Position numbers and translations under genes: made by a program
In this document: positions 44,827 to 56,865 of the stretch, in pieces
How the letters are laid out: each line of letters starts with the position of its first letter
Position numbering within the stretch: position 1 is the stretch's first letter
The notes under the pieces: generated by a model
Told to the model about the DNA's origin: nothing
Seen by the model: only the letters and a program-made list of their open reading frames with translations
The model's database searches: none
Origin: Bullera alba
Lineage: Eukaryota; Basidiomycota; Tremellomycetes; Tremellales; Bulleraceae
DNA: 64,000 nt
Assembly: GCA_001600095.1 (NCBI GenBank)
Contig: BCIX01000002.1
Location: 1,054,001-1,118,000 of the forward strand
Direction: 5' to 3'

Positions 44827-47800
44827 CTATTGGACTACCGAACCTCGAGGGGACAACTTTGGCGTGGGCAGTTGATGAGTCTTGGTCAATGGAGTCATTC
44901 TGCCCACATTGTGACCCCATAGTACGTCGCCGGTACCGCCGTTGGTCCCGTTGCCATTGGAGCCATTTGGTAGTGCTGTCGTTTGCAACCCTGGAGTGAC
45001 AGCGCCTGGCGTGACTGGCACACTTCGGTTGTGCTTCATGTGTGCTTGGATCAGATGTCCAGCGGCGAGGGCCGAAAGGAGGGATAGCTCACCGGCCATG
45101 ACGGCCGCGGCGATGATCCTGGCGAGTCGCTGAGCGTTGGCGCCGGGTGACGAGCCGTGAGCGCCGGCGACGCCGAGCATGTCGAGCATAGCTCGCTGGG
45201 GCGATAGAATCGTTCCACCACCAACAGTACCAACTTCGATCGAAGGCATCGAAACTGTCATCAAGAGGTCCTCTCCATCGTTGATCCTGTCAACAGGATT
45301 CAGCGTTTGCCTTTAGACAGCACACCCCACACTCACGGCTCCATTAGAGTCATACAGTTGGAACTCTCGACGTTCTGAGCGGGATCCTGACCAGTAGCAA
45401 GGTAGACAGCCTAAATAAATTCGTCAGTATAATCCATGTGAAACTGCGCAGACAACTCACGGTGAGGATGTTCGACGCATGGGCGTTGAAACCACCAATA
45501 CTACCCGCCATGGCACTTCCAATCAAGTTCTTCTTGATGTTGAGGTTGACCAGATCCTGGACCGTCGTCTTGAGAACAGTCTTGACAGTCTTTCCGGGAA
45601 TGATAGCCTCGGCGACGACGGATTTACCTCGACCTTCGATCCAGTTGATGGCAGCGGGTTTCTTGTCGGTACAATAGTTTCCAGAGAGCGCGAGGACGTG
45701 CATCTCGGGGTATCTCTCACCCAAGACGCCCAGAGCCTTTTCTGTTCCCTTGGAAATCATGTTCATCCCCATGGCATCGCCGGTCGATGTGGCGAATCGG
45801 ACGTACAGCGTCCTACCGGCCAAAGCGCATTCGAGGGTCTGCAATCGAGCGAACCGAGAGGTCGAGTTGAAAGCGGCGGACATGATGGCAAAACCCTCGG
45901 GCGAGTCGATCCAAATTCGGGCATCCGCAGCCATGACAATGGATGGGAAGTCGATGGCCGGACCTCGAGTCATGGCATCCTTGGTCAAGACGGTGGTGAC
46001 ACCGCCGCCGGCGTTCAGAGCCTTGCAGCCTCGAGAAGTCGACGCGACCAGCGTTCCTTCGGTAGTAGCCATAGGAATATGTAGGAGTTGACCGTCGATG
46101 TTTAGTGGACCGGCAATACCGACTGGCAGGGGCATGTAACCAATGACGTTCTCGCAACAAGCGCCGATGATCTGCTTGTAGTCGTAATCGGCCATGGGCA
46201 GGGCGGAGGCTTCCAGTGTCTGTGTAAGAGAGACTCTCGAGATGACAGCTCGTCTGATCTTGACCGCTCGCTCGAGATCCTTGAGTACCTTCTCCAAAGC
46301 GTAAGGAGCGATTTTGCCCTTCTCGACCAACAAGATGACCTCTTCGTCCGACAAGTTGTGCGATCCTACTCCACCGGCGTAGATGTCGACGCATTCCTCG
46401 AGAGATCGTCTGCCGAACGAGAGCGAGTCTGAGGACCCATTTCGATGCAAAGTTGGCGGGGCAATGACCGGGACGACTGGCTGAGGGGGTACGAAGACAT
46501 GACCTTTGACGTCGCCATTGACATGTTTCACACCATTGACACGCTCTCCGTTTGTAGGCGTACGGTCACCGTCACGGGTGGATACAACCTGTGGCACTGA
46601 AGAGGGCAGGCCGGATCGCACACTTCCTTTGGGTGTGATATGAATGCCCGAGAATGACTTTCGGTGTTCTCGCTTGTCGCCGTTGACATTCTCCACAGGT
46701 GCGCTGTTGCTCCATCGTCTCTTCTTCTCGCCTTGGGGTGCGTGTATCTCGAACACACCGACCAGAGCTGCTGCCGCCGCAGCAACGGGCCCTTTACCAC
46801 CGATAGAGTTGGAAGCGATACCCCTTAACAGGTAGCCGTTCAGCAGGACCGAGATACCGAGGGCGACCACGATCCACTTTGACAAGACGGGGTCGCCGAC
46901 AAGTTGTGTCCACTCTGACATGAATTGGTCAATCGACGCCATGCGCGAAGGAGTGTACGAGTCGGCGGACATGACGATGTTGGTAGGTGGGACGATCTGA
47001 ACAGCGAGATCGGTTTCGAGAGGTAGTCCAGCGTAGAGCGCTTCGAGGATAGGCGACAAAGCGGGCGATCTAGGGTCGATTCGAGGGGTGATCTTCGGTG
47101 TCGAGTGGGTGGAATGCCTTCGGAGAGCTGTCTGCTCGGTCAGGGTTGTACACAAGTTGAGGATGTGCAGGGTAAGGAAGGAGAAGATCAACAAAAGCTT
47201 GAGTCGAACAAGCGGGTTCTCGGGCTGTCCGTTTGTCTTCTTGCTCGAGGTCTTGTTCCAAGCGGAGGGGTCTGGCGAGTTTCCGGCAGCAGAGTCGAGG
47301 GATACACTGCTGGAGTTTCGGTTGAGCGACGTGGACGACCTGTTTCGCCTTGATTTGCCTCGAATGAGCTTGATTCGGTGGACCTCCACCATGACGTTCA
47401 GGATAGCGACGTAGAAGGAGAAGAGGAAGACGCAGTCTGCGGCCATGATGAGGGCGGCTATAGCGGTGACGTGAGCAATAACTCTGAAGCATATGGAAGC
47501 GACCTACCGAGATAGCAGAACTCTCTCAGACCTCCGATACCGCTGGCAGCACCAACGCTCAAGACGGCAATCTCGATGGCATAGTCTCGGACGATAGTCA
47601 CTCCCTTCTTGACGACAGCTTGGTTGACCAACTGCTTTGCGGCAATTGGCGCAGCCCATCTGACACCTTTGCCCTCGGCGAGTCGTTGCAGTCGTTCCAG
47701 AGGGGCGAGCTCCTTGTGTAGAGCGCCCAGATCAAGACCCAATCCCGAGCTGCCAGCTTCAGCGAGCAGATCGCCATTCTCCCTGACGGGCGACATCTCT

Positions 47801-49162
47801 GGAGACGCGGCGATAGGTGCGATCTCGGGATTGTCGAAAACAGCTTGAGCCAGGAGGAACGGTTTGTCGAATCCAACAGTGATGACCAAGAATGGCAGTG
47901 CTTCGGATAGGCAGACGGGGTCGATGGGCACATTGAGCAGGTATGCAGCCAGCAGGGCGACAAGGAAGGCAAACGTAGACGAGATGAGAGTAGCGAAGGC
48001 TGTCAAAGTGGACAATAAGCTTAGTTACGCTCAAATCCTGGAAGAGGAAAGAAAACACAGATCTGAAAGGGAGAGATGCGCGACACTACTCACGTAGCCA
48101 AAAGCTAGATCCAAGTTTCCTCATGTTGATGAACAAATGGACAAAGGTCATGTGCATCATGATGTATCCGAGGAGCACGACAAAGATGTCCGCAGAGTCG
48201 GCATTCTGAGACAGGGGTTAGCTATACGATCTTCCTCCTGATGGTCCTCAACTCACCTTGGCTAGAGTCACGAATCGCATGACAAATCCTCTAGCTGCAT
48301 ACGCGAACCATCGCACATTCCGCAATCCAGTCAACAGATCCTCGTCCTCTCGCTCAGTCTGGGTGTTCCCCTCGGCGACACCGGAGAAGAGACCCGCCCC
48401 ATCGAAAGACGGCAAGAATGGACCCCAGGAGGATGTCGAGGTGGGTAGAATCCTGAATGTGGTGTTTGAGCTGGGAGAGATGAAGCTCGGCAGTCTCGAC
48501 AGGTAGTGGAGGTAGGTGAGGGACGGCATGTCGGGTGTAGGCGGGTTCAAGACCAGGGTGAGCGTCGATTGCGACGAGTGTAGAGGGTGAGGCGCGAAGT
48601 GGGCATTGCAGTTGAAGCACAAGTCCTGGAAGGTGAATCTCTTTCCTTCGACCTCGATACCAGCATCATGCAATAGCCAGTGAACCCATTCGTCCACACT
48701 CTCCTCGCCATCCTCTCGGATGAGTGTCATCTGCTTGACGAGGACGACTGCGGTCTTCTCTCCAATCCTGCTTCCTCCATCTTTCTCATCGTAAAAGTGT
48801 CCTCCTTCCAGACCGTTCTGCTCGAGCACCTTTCGGAACTCGGATGGAGAGACTGGCCACCAGCTGTTGGTGTTTGAAAAGTTGTTCAGGTAGCCAGTCG
48901 AGCCGGTGGACGGCGTGGATGGGGACAGGTAGGGTGATTCTCCTCGGACTTCTGGATGCGCTAGTCGAACGAGATGGACCGGTTTGGCAGGTACTGCTGT
49001 CGTTACCGGTATTTGGAAGAACTCTGAGCCTTTGATAGCGTGCAAGAGCTGGAAATATGTCAAGGTGACAAGGATGAAAGTCGCCGTGATGACTTCTATG
49101 GGCGCCGCCGATGCCAGAGAGGCGAGCGACGAGACGGCCGTTTTCACGCTCGAGCGGAGCAT
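44827..49162 (-). CDS. HMG1: HMG-CoA reductase
   Basis: Six exons (49162-48257, 48205-48094, 47999-47508, 47457-45461, 45410-45337, 45286-44827) give 1346 residues. It makes mevalonate from HMG-CoA in the ER membrane, the committed step of ergosterol synthesis. The N-terminal half has several membrane segments, including a sterol-sensing domain ([36 protein letters not shown]). A linker precedes the catalytic part with [16 protein letters not shown] (about residue 940), [16 protein letters not shown] and [11 protein letters not shown]. After the catalytic domain come about 70 extra residues with five Ser/Thr-Pro sites. 1.36 kb of non-coding DNA lies upstream, the longest promoter gap in the window, fitting a regulated gene. 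Confidence 0.95.
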
Positions 49163-50519
49163 ATTGTGAGGACGCGAGGGGTTTTTGGGTTGAGCCAGGA
49201 GGGTTGTGAATTATGTGGCGGTGGATCGAAGGAGTGTGGTGGTTGTCGCTGTTGAAAGTGCGCTACGAAATTATGATCGTACCATCGAGCTGGACCCCGG
49301 TATTGCTTGCTAAATAGCTAAAAGAAGCTGCGCCTTGAGACCGAAGCGGTAGTGGCGATGTTAAGGAGCGTGCTGTCGACTGTTGAGAATCGATCCTGAG
49401 CAAGAAGAGGTCGGTGAAAGAGTTGTGGACTGCAAGGTGACGGCTGACTATCTCTGCACGCTTGGCCTATTGTTGGTGAAAATAAAAAGGATCGCGTCGG
49501 TAGAACCGGTTGGGCCAAAGCAGTAATAATTCCGACACCAAAAGTGATCTGTAACTCGTACGAGCTGATGGTAGTACTCAAAGGTGTAGCGAAGAGCGAA
49601 TGTGTGACCAAATGACCAGGACTGTGGCGGGGGTGCCAGTCGTGGGTGGAATGATGGGTGGTACAAGGATGTGCAGACCACCCCGCTTTGTTCGCCGTAA
49701 GAATTGGCTCGAGATTGCCTGATTTGCTGCCCCACGAATGCAGCCAAACGCGTGGCGAATATTGCTAGTGCTACGCCCGGGTGAATCAAGGGTCTACTTC
49801 AGGGCGCTCGGTGAGGCTCGGTGCTGGTCTAATGTAAAGCTTCTGCCTCGATCGTTACACCATACGGGGTAATACGCAAGGCTGCTGCTTAAGCTTACTG
49901 ACGGCCCCGAAAACCCTCTCGTCCTCCAGCGTTCTCTCTTCTTGCCGGACCGGCAAGTGAGCAAAAGGGGTGGCAAATTGTACGGTGAGGCGGAGATCTT
50001 CGGTGAAGTCACAGGTGAAGAAGTGGGATCACTAATCTAGACACGATACATCTTGCGACGCTGCTGTATCGACGCTGCTGTGTCGTACAGCAGCGTACAA
50101 TTCACCGTACCCCACCTACAGATGCCAGTTTCTCGTCCCATCCCCACCGACTATGCGGTGCCCGCTTTCCCCGGTCCATCAGCTGACGGTCAGCCGGAGC
50201 GAGTGGTACGAGGTGGGACGAGAATTCCACGTTCCACAGGCCACTCCGATCGACATTCTAATCTGGCCCAACGGTGCCTATGGCTCTGAGACTTTGGGGA
50301 CTTTTGTCTAAGCGGGATGACATGCGCGAGCATACGCGACATTGATCATTCAGTCTACGACCGTGGCACATGTCTGTGGCGTGTGCATACATCGGACCTG
50401 AACCACCACGAGGCCCCGGGCTTCCTCGAGTCAATATACTCGGCCTGGACTTATAAGGTAGCGACGACAGTCATATCCGCTTCGCATCATCGTCTATATT
50501 CTTCGCGAATGACGCTGAC
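49163..50519. promoter_or_regulatory. HMG1 upstream region
   Basis: 1.36 kb without a convincing gene. Two direct copies of ACGCTGCTGT (50058-50067 and 50072-50081) and an inverted copy ACAGCAGCGT (50087-50096) form a compact cluster. I looked for sterol-regulatory elements of the ATCACCCCA type and did not find a clear one. Confidence 0.45.
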
Positions 50520-53510
50520 CTAGCTCCATCCTCGCAGAGCGCCTACTTTGCGCCAGATATCCTCTGCCTCATCACCTCTGTCCCCTCTAAAATCCTTAGC
50601 CTTCCCCCTCCACTCCTCTGGTGTCTTGATCTCGCAGACCTCTCTCCACCGCTCTAATTCCTCCCATTCGACATCAAGCGCCCTGACAGCGTTGCTCAAG
50701 TATCCGAGATCGCTACTGAGCTGTGCGGAGCCACCATTGGTCAAGGTCCTTATCCGGGGCAGGATCCTGCGCGTGAGATGCGACAGCAGCGAGAGGGATA
50801 AGGAGGAGACCCATGTCGTCAGGACTATCTCTGGCGATAGCTCCAATTCCGTTTCACCGGCGGCTTTTTCCTTTGGCGTTTGACTGTGTATACTTGTCGC
50901 GCTGGCACCCGTTGACATGCCACCATTCGCCTCTGTATCGTCGCCCTTCTCGGTGATTTTCGCCCTGGCCTCTTCCTCCCTGATCAGATCCATGTCGACA
51001 AATGGCAGCGTGTCGACACTGTAGCCCAATCCTTCATCCTTGGCGTACACCTCGAAGATTCTCAGCAGATTGAGTAGACCTTCGCTGACCCGCGCAACGG
51101 TGTCTGTGGTGGAGAGCGAGAAGGTGGGGATCTGCAATTCCCCTCGCTTCTGTTGCTTCTCAGGCTGTGACCAGACTGGTAACGATGGATACGAATCGAG
51201 TTGCGATTGCAAGGGCGCTAGGATGATGGATTGCAGGAACTGTTGAGCCTGTTTGGTGAACCTCGTCAAGGCATCTCTCGCCGGAGCCAGTGGCTTCGAT
51301 GATGAGCCCCGAGTTGTTGTCGAGTTTCCCGAGATACCGGACAGGAGTGAATGTAGATCCGCCGAATTGAGGGGTGATTGCTGCAGAAGGGTTATCGCTC
51401 CCAGGGTCGTTTCAGTCAAGGTGATACTGGTCGTGTCGGTGCGGCGGAAGTTGACGGTATGATGGATATCGGCCAGCACATCATGCAATCGATCTTCGAA
51501 CGCGATCAATTTCGATTTGATGTCCTTGCACGTCTTCAGCACATGCAATCCCACCTGGAATGCTCCCCAATCTTCCGTCGAGTAGTCCAAGCCTTCAAAG
51601 TCCAACTCGTCATTTGTCGCTCGAGACCGTGACGCGGTGCCGGTGCGCGAATTCTGAGAGAGGATCTTGTCTTGTTGAAGGTCGAGGAAATCGTCAAAGA
51701 AACCGCCGACAGTGTCGACCAGACCTCTGGCCCCAAATCCATGTGTCAGGTCGACACAGCGAGCGATAGCTTCTTCGGCGATGACGAACGCCGCATTGGC
51801 TTGTTCCATCAGAGCCCTGCTTTCGTCCGTTCGACTACTTTTGGAGGAGGAGGCGGTTGGGGCAGCCGATAACGAGGGATCGTTACGGAGAAGATGCGCC
51901 AGATATCTCCGTTCCAAAGAAGGATATGTCGCCTGAAGATCCAAGAACGGCTCAAACAGCGTCGTCTCCCATTCTGATGGAGTAGACAACATGGTCGAGC
52001 TGCGCGAATCGGTCGCGTGAAGCAAGGACGATGTTGGCGCTTTCGAGAGCCGCCTCGAGAGCGAGCGATGTCGAGCCGTCTTTGGCGTCTTGGCTTCCGG
52101 CGTGACTATCGATGCGGGACTCGTGATGGCGTTGGGCGAGGTGGAGGTGTTCTCACCGGACAGCAGACCTCCTTGGGTATTGAACGCCATGCGATCCAGT
52201 ACACCTTGAATACCGACAGCCAATTCTTCCGTTGCCTTGTACGCTTTGATCAATTCCGGCAATCCTTCGGCTCCGTGGTAATCGACTAAAGCGCCCAATC
52301 TCGATTGGAGCGAAGGGGATAGCGCGTTGAAGGTCGATTGCAAGAATGCCACAAGGGTACTCGGAGCGGCGACGACTGGAAAGATTTGAGTGATCTGATC
52401 TCGTTCGGTCTGGAGGGCGGTGAGAACGTTGCCGTAGAATCGGGGGAGGAGAGCGGAGAACCTTTGCGGCGAGACACCTTCGGTCACCGTATCTGCAGCT
52501 GAGGTCGTATCGAGTATGACAGCCTGATCCCACTCCTCCACTAACGGCTTCCTCCTTTGAGCGAAGTAGTAATTCCTAAACTCGCCCGCCCGCTCGATGA
52601 GCTCGAAGACTGATCTCAACTTGGCGCAGCCCTCCACATCACCCGACTCCAAGCATTGGTTGAGTGCACTGGCCAAGGCATTCTCCAGCTCGTTGGTAAG
52701 AGACGTGAGGAGCGTTTTCTTGGTCTCGTATTCCCCTGGCGTATTCTGGAAGACTACCATGGATTTGTTGGCTTCCGCCAGCCTGATGCCAGCTTTCGAC
52801 CACGAGCTTGACGAGATGAACGAGATGATCTCGCTCTCCAGTGTCGACCAAGACTCGGCTTCACGAAGCACATCCCTTGCTGATTCCATGCGGGTTTTAA
52901 GTTTGTCGAGATACGCCAACTTCTCCAAGCTCACAAACGTCTTGGTCTCGTCGTCCTCGTGCACGTTGGATGGCCGCCGCGAACCTCCGTTCCGCCTAGA
53001 GCCAAATAAATCCTGCGAGTCCTGCGTCTCTTCTGGACCATCTATCGATCTTTGGAACGATGAAGTTCTTTTCGGTGTCGGAGGCCGGGGCGCAAGTGTC
53101 GAATTGTTCCGAGAGACCTGCTGTTGGACATATCCCAGTGAACCCTGTAATGAAGTCGCAATTTCTCTCATAAACTGAAGGTCATATGTCAACCGGGGCA
53201 CCGTGCGCGAGATGTCGTGAATGGATTGTTCCAGCGCCGAGTCCGTATCTTGCGATAGGAGCGATAGTCTGGTCAACAGCTCGTTCAGGGTCTTGTCCAA
53301 TGGTCCCAGCTCTATCTTCCCAGCGGCAGGTTGCCCATTCTGACTCGCAGGGCCTGCGTCCGGGACATGTGGACTGAGGAGGTCGTTGAGAAATCCAGGA
53401 ATGTCAGACGAGTAGGCATCGAGTGATTCGGCGAGCGTGATCAAGGACGGCAGCGTTTCGTCCGTCTCATCGGGTTCACCTGATGTCTTGACAGCTGGAA
53501 AGTCTGTCAT
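50520..53510 (-). CDS. COG7: COG7, conserved oligomeric Golgi complex subunit
   Basis: A single exon of 996 residues. COG tethers intra-Golgi retrograde vesicles, and Cog7 belongs to lobe B. The N-terminal coiled coil has LLSQDTDSALEQSIHDISRT followed by VPRLTYDLQFM, the clearest family mark. EKLAYLDKLKTRMESARDVL and REAESWSTLESEI come next, as in animal Cog7. Later regions (FEDRLHDVLADIHHTVNF, RRILPRIRTLTNGGSAQLSS) follow the usual order. It is longer than human COG7 (770) because of Ser/Thr-rich insertions. The lack of introns over 3 kb is unusual beside its neighbours. It is divergent from the CIC1-like gene. Confidence 0.78.
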   Translation of the reverse strand: MTDFPAVKTSGEPDETDETLPSLITLAESLDAYSSDIPGFLNDLLSPHVPDAGPASQNGQPAAGKIELGPLDKTLNELLTRLSLLSQDTDSALEQSIHDISRTVPRLTYDLQFMREIATSLQGSLGYVQQQVSRNNSTLAPRPPTPKRTSSFQRSIDGPEETQDSQDLFGSRRNGGSRRPSNVHEDDETKTFVSLEKLAYLDKLKTRMESARDVLREAESWSTLESEIISFISSSSWSKAGIRLAEANKSMVVFQNTPGEYETKKTLLTSLTNELENALASALNQCLESGDVEGCAKLRSVFELIERAGEFRNYYFAQRRKPLVEEWDQAVILDTTSAADTVTEGVSPQRFSALLPRFYGNVLTALQTERDQITQIFPVVAAPSTLVAFLQSTFNALSPSLQSRLGALVDYHGAEGLPELIKAYKATEELAVGIQGVLDRMAFNTQGGLLSGENTSTSPNAITSPASIVTPEAKTPKTARHRSLSRRLSKAPTSSLLHATDSRSSTMLSTPSEWETTLFEPFLDLQATYPSLERRYLAHLLRNDPSLSAAPTASSSKSSRTDESRALMEQANAAFVIAEEAIARCVDLTHGFGARGLVDTVGGFFDDFLDLQQDKILSQNSRTGTASRSRATNDELDFEGLDYSTEDWGAFQVGLHVLKTCKDIKSKLIAFEDRLHDVLADIHHTVNFRRTDTTSITLTETTLGAITLLQQSPLNSADLHSLLSGISGNSTTTRGSSSKPLAPARDALTRFTKQAQQFLQSIILAPLQSQLDSYPSLPVWSQPEKQQKRGELQIPTFSLSTTDTVARVSEGLLNLLRIFEVYAKDEGLGYSVDTLPFVDMDLIREEEARAKITEKGDDTEANGGMSTGASATSIHSQTPKEKAAGETELELSPEIVLTTWVSSLSLSLLSHLTRRILPRIRTLTNGGSAQLSSDLGYLSNAVRALDVEWEELERWREVCEIKTPEEWRGKAKDFRGDRGDEAEDIWRKVGALRGWS

Positions 53511-53856
53511 GAGGGGCTGGGCTCGGCGTCAGCATTCACAAAGTCTATGCCAGCGTGAGACAATTGAACATGACTCACAGACTGCAGTCCAGCTGCCTTT
53601 TGAGTCTGATCGGAAGATGTCGTCGAGCGTTACCTAGAGTCCAGTTGAACAACAGAGATGGTTGTCCTGAGCTGCGACCTTATAATGATGGAGGACGGCC
53701 ACGTGGCACACAAAGTCAGGCACGGATCAACCGCCGGAATCAAAAATATTTCAGTTCTTGCTGCATGAAAAGCTGCGCCGGGCTGCTGTCAATACTCGTC
53801 CATACAAGGTCCACCTTGATCATCTCGGATCACACGTATACCTGCCCTCATCCACC
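53511..53856. promoter_or_regulatory. divergent COG7 / CIC1-like promoter
   Basis: 346 bp between opposed start codons. A CCACGTGGC palindrome at 53699-53707 is an E-box-like site midway between them. No other motif was recognised. Confidence 0.45.
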
Positions 53857-55200
53857 ATGGCTCCTCAACCCGCTGCCTCGACATCGGCACAGCCGCTTCC
53901 AGAAAACTTCTCCCGACCTCAAGCCAAGAAAGCCGTCGATGCGCTGTTGAAACACCACGAAAAGGTCGTCGCCGAGAGGGAGGACACTGAGCTGATCTCG
54001 CGGGACGAGTATGTCTACCTCGTCGTCAACACCAAGAGGGGAAACACCAAGAGGAAGATGATGCCAAAGAGAATGTAAGCCAGTGCTACGAAGTCGTCCA
54101 AAGAGTCCATAGAGTCGTTATTGATGAACATGTCGCTGTAGTCAACTACCCAACCCACCTCTACCCCCTCCACCCGCTACGACCATTGCTCTCATCACCA
54201 AGCCCCCTCAGAGGCAGTATAAAGACTTGTTGGCGTCTTCCGAGCACAACATCAAGTTCGTCAACCGGGTCGTCGATACCGACAAGCTGAGGGGCAAGTG
54301 GAAGCCATTCGAGGCCAGACGGAATCTGGCTAGGGAGAACGACATCTGGTTGGCAGATGAGAGGATCGTGCCATCGCTTCCAAAATTGCTGGGAAAGGTG
54401 TTCTTCGATGCCAAGAAGTAAGACGACTTGTCGGTAACTGGAAGTACCGATGCTGATGAAACTCTCAGGACTCCCATACCAGTCAACCTGTCCAGGAAAG
54501 ACTTGAAGGCCGAGCTCGGCAGGGCGATCAACTCCACCTACTTCCACCCTTCCACCGGAACATCAAAGTGAGTCTTTTGAGGTATCTACCAGGGGTATCC
54601 ATCGCTGATAAACCACCCTTCAGCTCTATCCGAATCGCTACCCCAGAACACACTTCAGCAGCCCAGACTCTCGAGAACCTGCTCGCGGCCACCCCCGCGG
54701 TCGTCGCTTTGATCCAGGATGGCTGGGAGAATGTCCTTTCAATCGGTATCAAGACGTCGACCAGTGTCCTCCTGCCTATCTACAGTGCTCAGCTAGAAGG
54801 TCGATTCGCCATCCCCCCTAAGTCGGACGAGGACGGAGACGTGTCGATGTCTGCTGCTGAGAGCAAGAAGAACAGAAGGAAGGGCAAAGGCAAGGACGAG
54901 AAGAATGCCAGTGTCAAGCGACCAGCCGAGGAGGTCGCCGAAGTCGCTCCTACCAAGGAGAAGAAGGCAAAGGCTACCGCTGAATCACCTGCCAAAAAGG
55001 CCAAAACGCTACCCACCCCCGAGACCAAGAAGGATGCCGCTCCATCAGCCTTGACAAAGGTCAAGAAGGTGGCTGCTCCGTCGGACTCGCCAAGTAAAGC
55101 AGACAAGGTGGTCAAGAAGACGGGCAAAAAGTCTAGCTCGCTGGGTACGGGCAGCGCAGGCAAAAAGGCGAAGCAGGCTGTTCTGGGCCGATCAAAGTGA
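53857..55200 (+). CDS. CIC1: ribosomal L1-domain ribosome-biogenesis protein (CIC1/UTP30/RSL1D1 type)
   Basis: Four exons (53857-54074, 54142-54417, 54469-54567, 54624-55200) give 389 residues. The L1 domain is recognisable: QAKKAVDALLKHHEK, DEYVYLVVNTKRGNTKRKMM, PHR-free ATTIALITKPPQRQYKDLL, NDIWLADERIVPSLPKLLGK followed by VFFDAKKTPIPVNLSRKD, and TPAVVALIQDGWENVLSIGI. Such proteins act in nucleolar 60S or 90S pre-ribosomes. The last 120 residues are a Lys/Ala/Pro-rich tail typical of nucleolar proteins. Cic1 and Utp30 cannot be separated by eye. The ATG at 53857 is in CACCATGG. Confidence 0.75.
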
Positions 55201-55262
55201 TTATATGATCTTATGACTCTTGTGTAATGTATACGTAGCTACGATACACCAGGCTCTATCGG

Positions 55263-56583
55263 TCATCGTGCCAACCGCCTTCTGCCCAACTTGGTTCCGC
55301 CGGCTGTACCCGTCTGCATCTTCCTCTTCATCTCTTCTCGTCGCTTCTCCCAGGCTTCCTCCTCCTCCCGCTCTTTCTCCTTTTTGGTCTTTTGCGACGA
55401 CTGCGACGGAGCAGCCGGTTTGACCGGCGACGATGCTGAACCTGCATCTGCTGTCTTGTTGCGCGGTTTGACCGGTGAATTCTGGGTGTCCTGGGTCGGA
55501 GCATTGGGAGTCGGTGTCGGGAAATCACCTTGAGACTCGTCAGACCTCCCTTTACGCTTACCAAGCGGTCTAGTGGTATTCGGCGCTGGGCTGCCTTTCA
55601 CAGGCGATACACTGCGCTTCTCCTGCTCGCTGGGGCTGGCCCTGTTTACAACATCAAGGTTGGAAGAGCTGGCATGTCCTCCTGCTGCGCTGGGGACAAT
55701 GTCCTCATCGCTTCCGTACTCCTCGTCATCCTGGGTGGTCTCATGGGGCATCTCAAAGCTATCCTTCACTACGTCTGGTCTCGCCGGAGGCCGACTTTCC
55801 GAGCTCTTTGAAGGACCAGCCTGCGCACTGGACGAGGTCGGCATCGGACCAAGAGCATTGATGGCTGCTGCAGCCAGATCAGTTGGAGATGAGCGACGAG
55901 GAGGCGAAATATGACTGGAGTTGAGGAGCAATTGTGACAAGGGCGATATGAGGTGTTTCCCGATGGTCGTCAAAGGCTGTCTCGACTTGAGATCCCTAAA
56001 AGCGTTTCTCAGTCATACACTTGGATCACCTTGGAGGACAACTTACGTTGTGTTGAATGACCATGTGAAGTCCCAAGAGCGTATGACGAACAGCTTATCG
56101 TGAAAGTCGTGATCCTGGACTTCCAACACCAGCCCTTCCATCCCGGACCCGGGCCTCATTATCTCGTCGAGGCGATCGAGCGTATCCCCCGCTTGGGTCA
56201 TCACGCTTCTTACATCCCTCTGACTATCCGATCGCAGAGCGGACGAGCTGTTGGTCCCGTATGTAGTCATGGAGGCGATTTCTGATAATCTTGCTGGAAC
56301 GGAAGGCGCAGTGAGCGACTCGAAGTAAATACCACATAGATCGGTTGCCTATGACCCCACAAATAAGTACATGCTCCGACCTGGTATCAATGAAGAGACT
56401 GACCAGGAAGACATAGCCGGCCCTGTCGGGATGATGAGCGTACTTGAAGAGCCAGGCGGACGATCCAGAGCTTTGGCTCAGCCAGGGGGCATTGAGCAGT
56501 GCTTGATCATGTTTCTATTCGTTCATCAGCGCGCAAGCTCGGTCCTGGAGCCATCAGTGACTCACCTCTTCGTAGCTCGACAT
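55263..56583 (-). CDS. NEJ1: XLF/NEJ1 non-homologous end-joining factor
   Basis: Four exons (56583-56566, 56514-56404, 56348-56047, 55995-55263) give 387 residues. XLF forms filaments with XRCC4/Lif1 and stimulates DNA ligase IV in the nucleus. The head domain reads ALLNAPWLSQSSGSSAWLFK, then GYVFLATDLCGIYFESLTAP, RLSEIASM and LDEIMRP, and SWDFTWSFNTTDLKS leading to GKHLISPLSQLLL, matching the XLF pattern of a Trp-rich first strand, LVSDL, LTAP and an HLI-PL helix. The C-terminal half is disordered and ends in a basic TKLGRRRLAR, where vertebrate XLF has its Ku-binding motif. The 18-nt first exon and the acceptor at 56515 are inferred from frame. XLF is poorly conserved, so this rests on motif order. 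Confidence 0.78.
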
Positions 56584-56865
56584 TATGGCCGTGATGACAT
56601 GACTGAGGACAGTGAGCGGTGATTCGGCAAATCACTCGACCGAGGTAATTCTGAAATTCTGAAACGTCACTCGATCTCGGATGAAACGATACCATCACGC
56701 TTCCTGTTCATCATCGGCGCAGTCGTTCAGCATGACCAACACAGTCTGCACACACAGCGAACATGAGGCGTGTTGCTCACCCATGGCTCTCCAGCCCCCT
56801 TCAGGTTGAAGCCAACCTCCATGAGAACGAAATCGTTCTGACCATCACGCTTTGCGGATAACGGG
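56584..56865. promoter_or_regulatory. divergent NEJ1 / unknown-gene promoter
   Basis: 282 bp separate the two ATGs, so regulation is probably shared. No TATA box or known element is evident. Confidence 0.4.
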
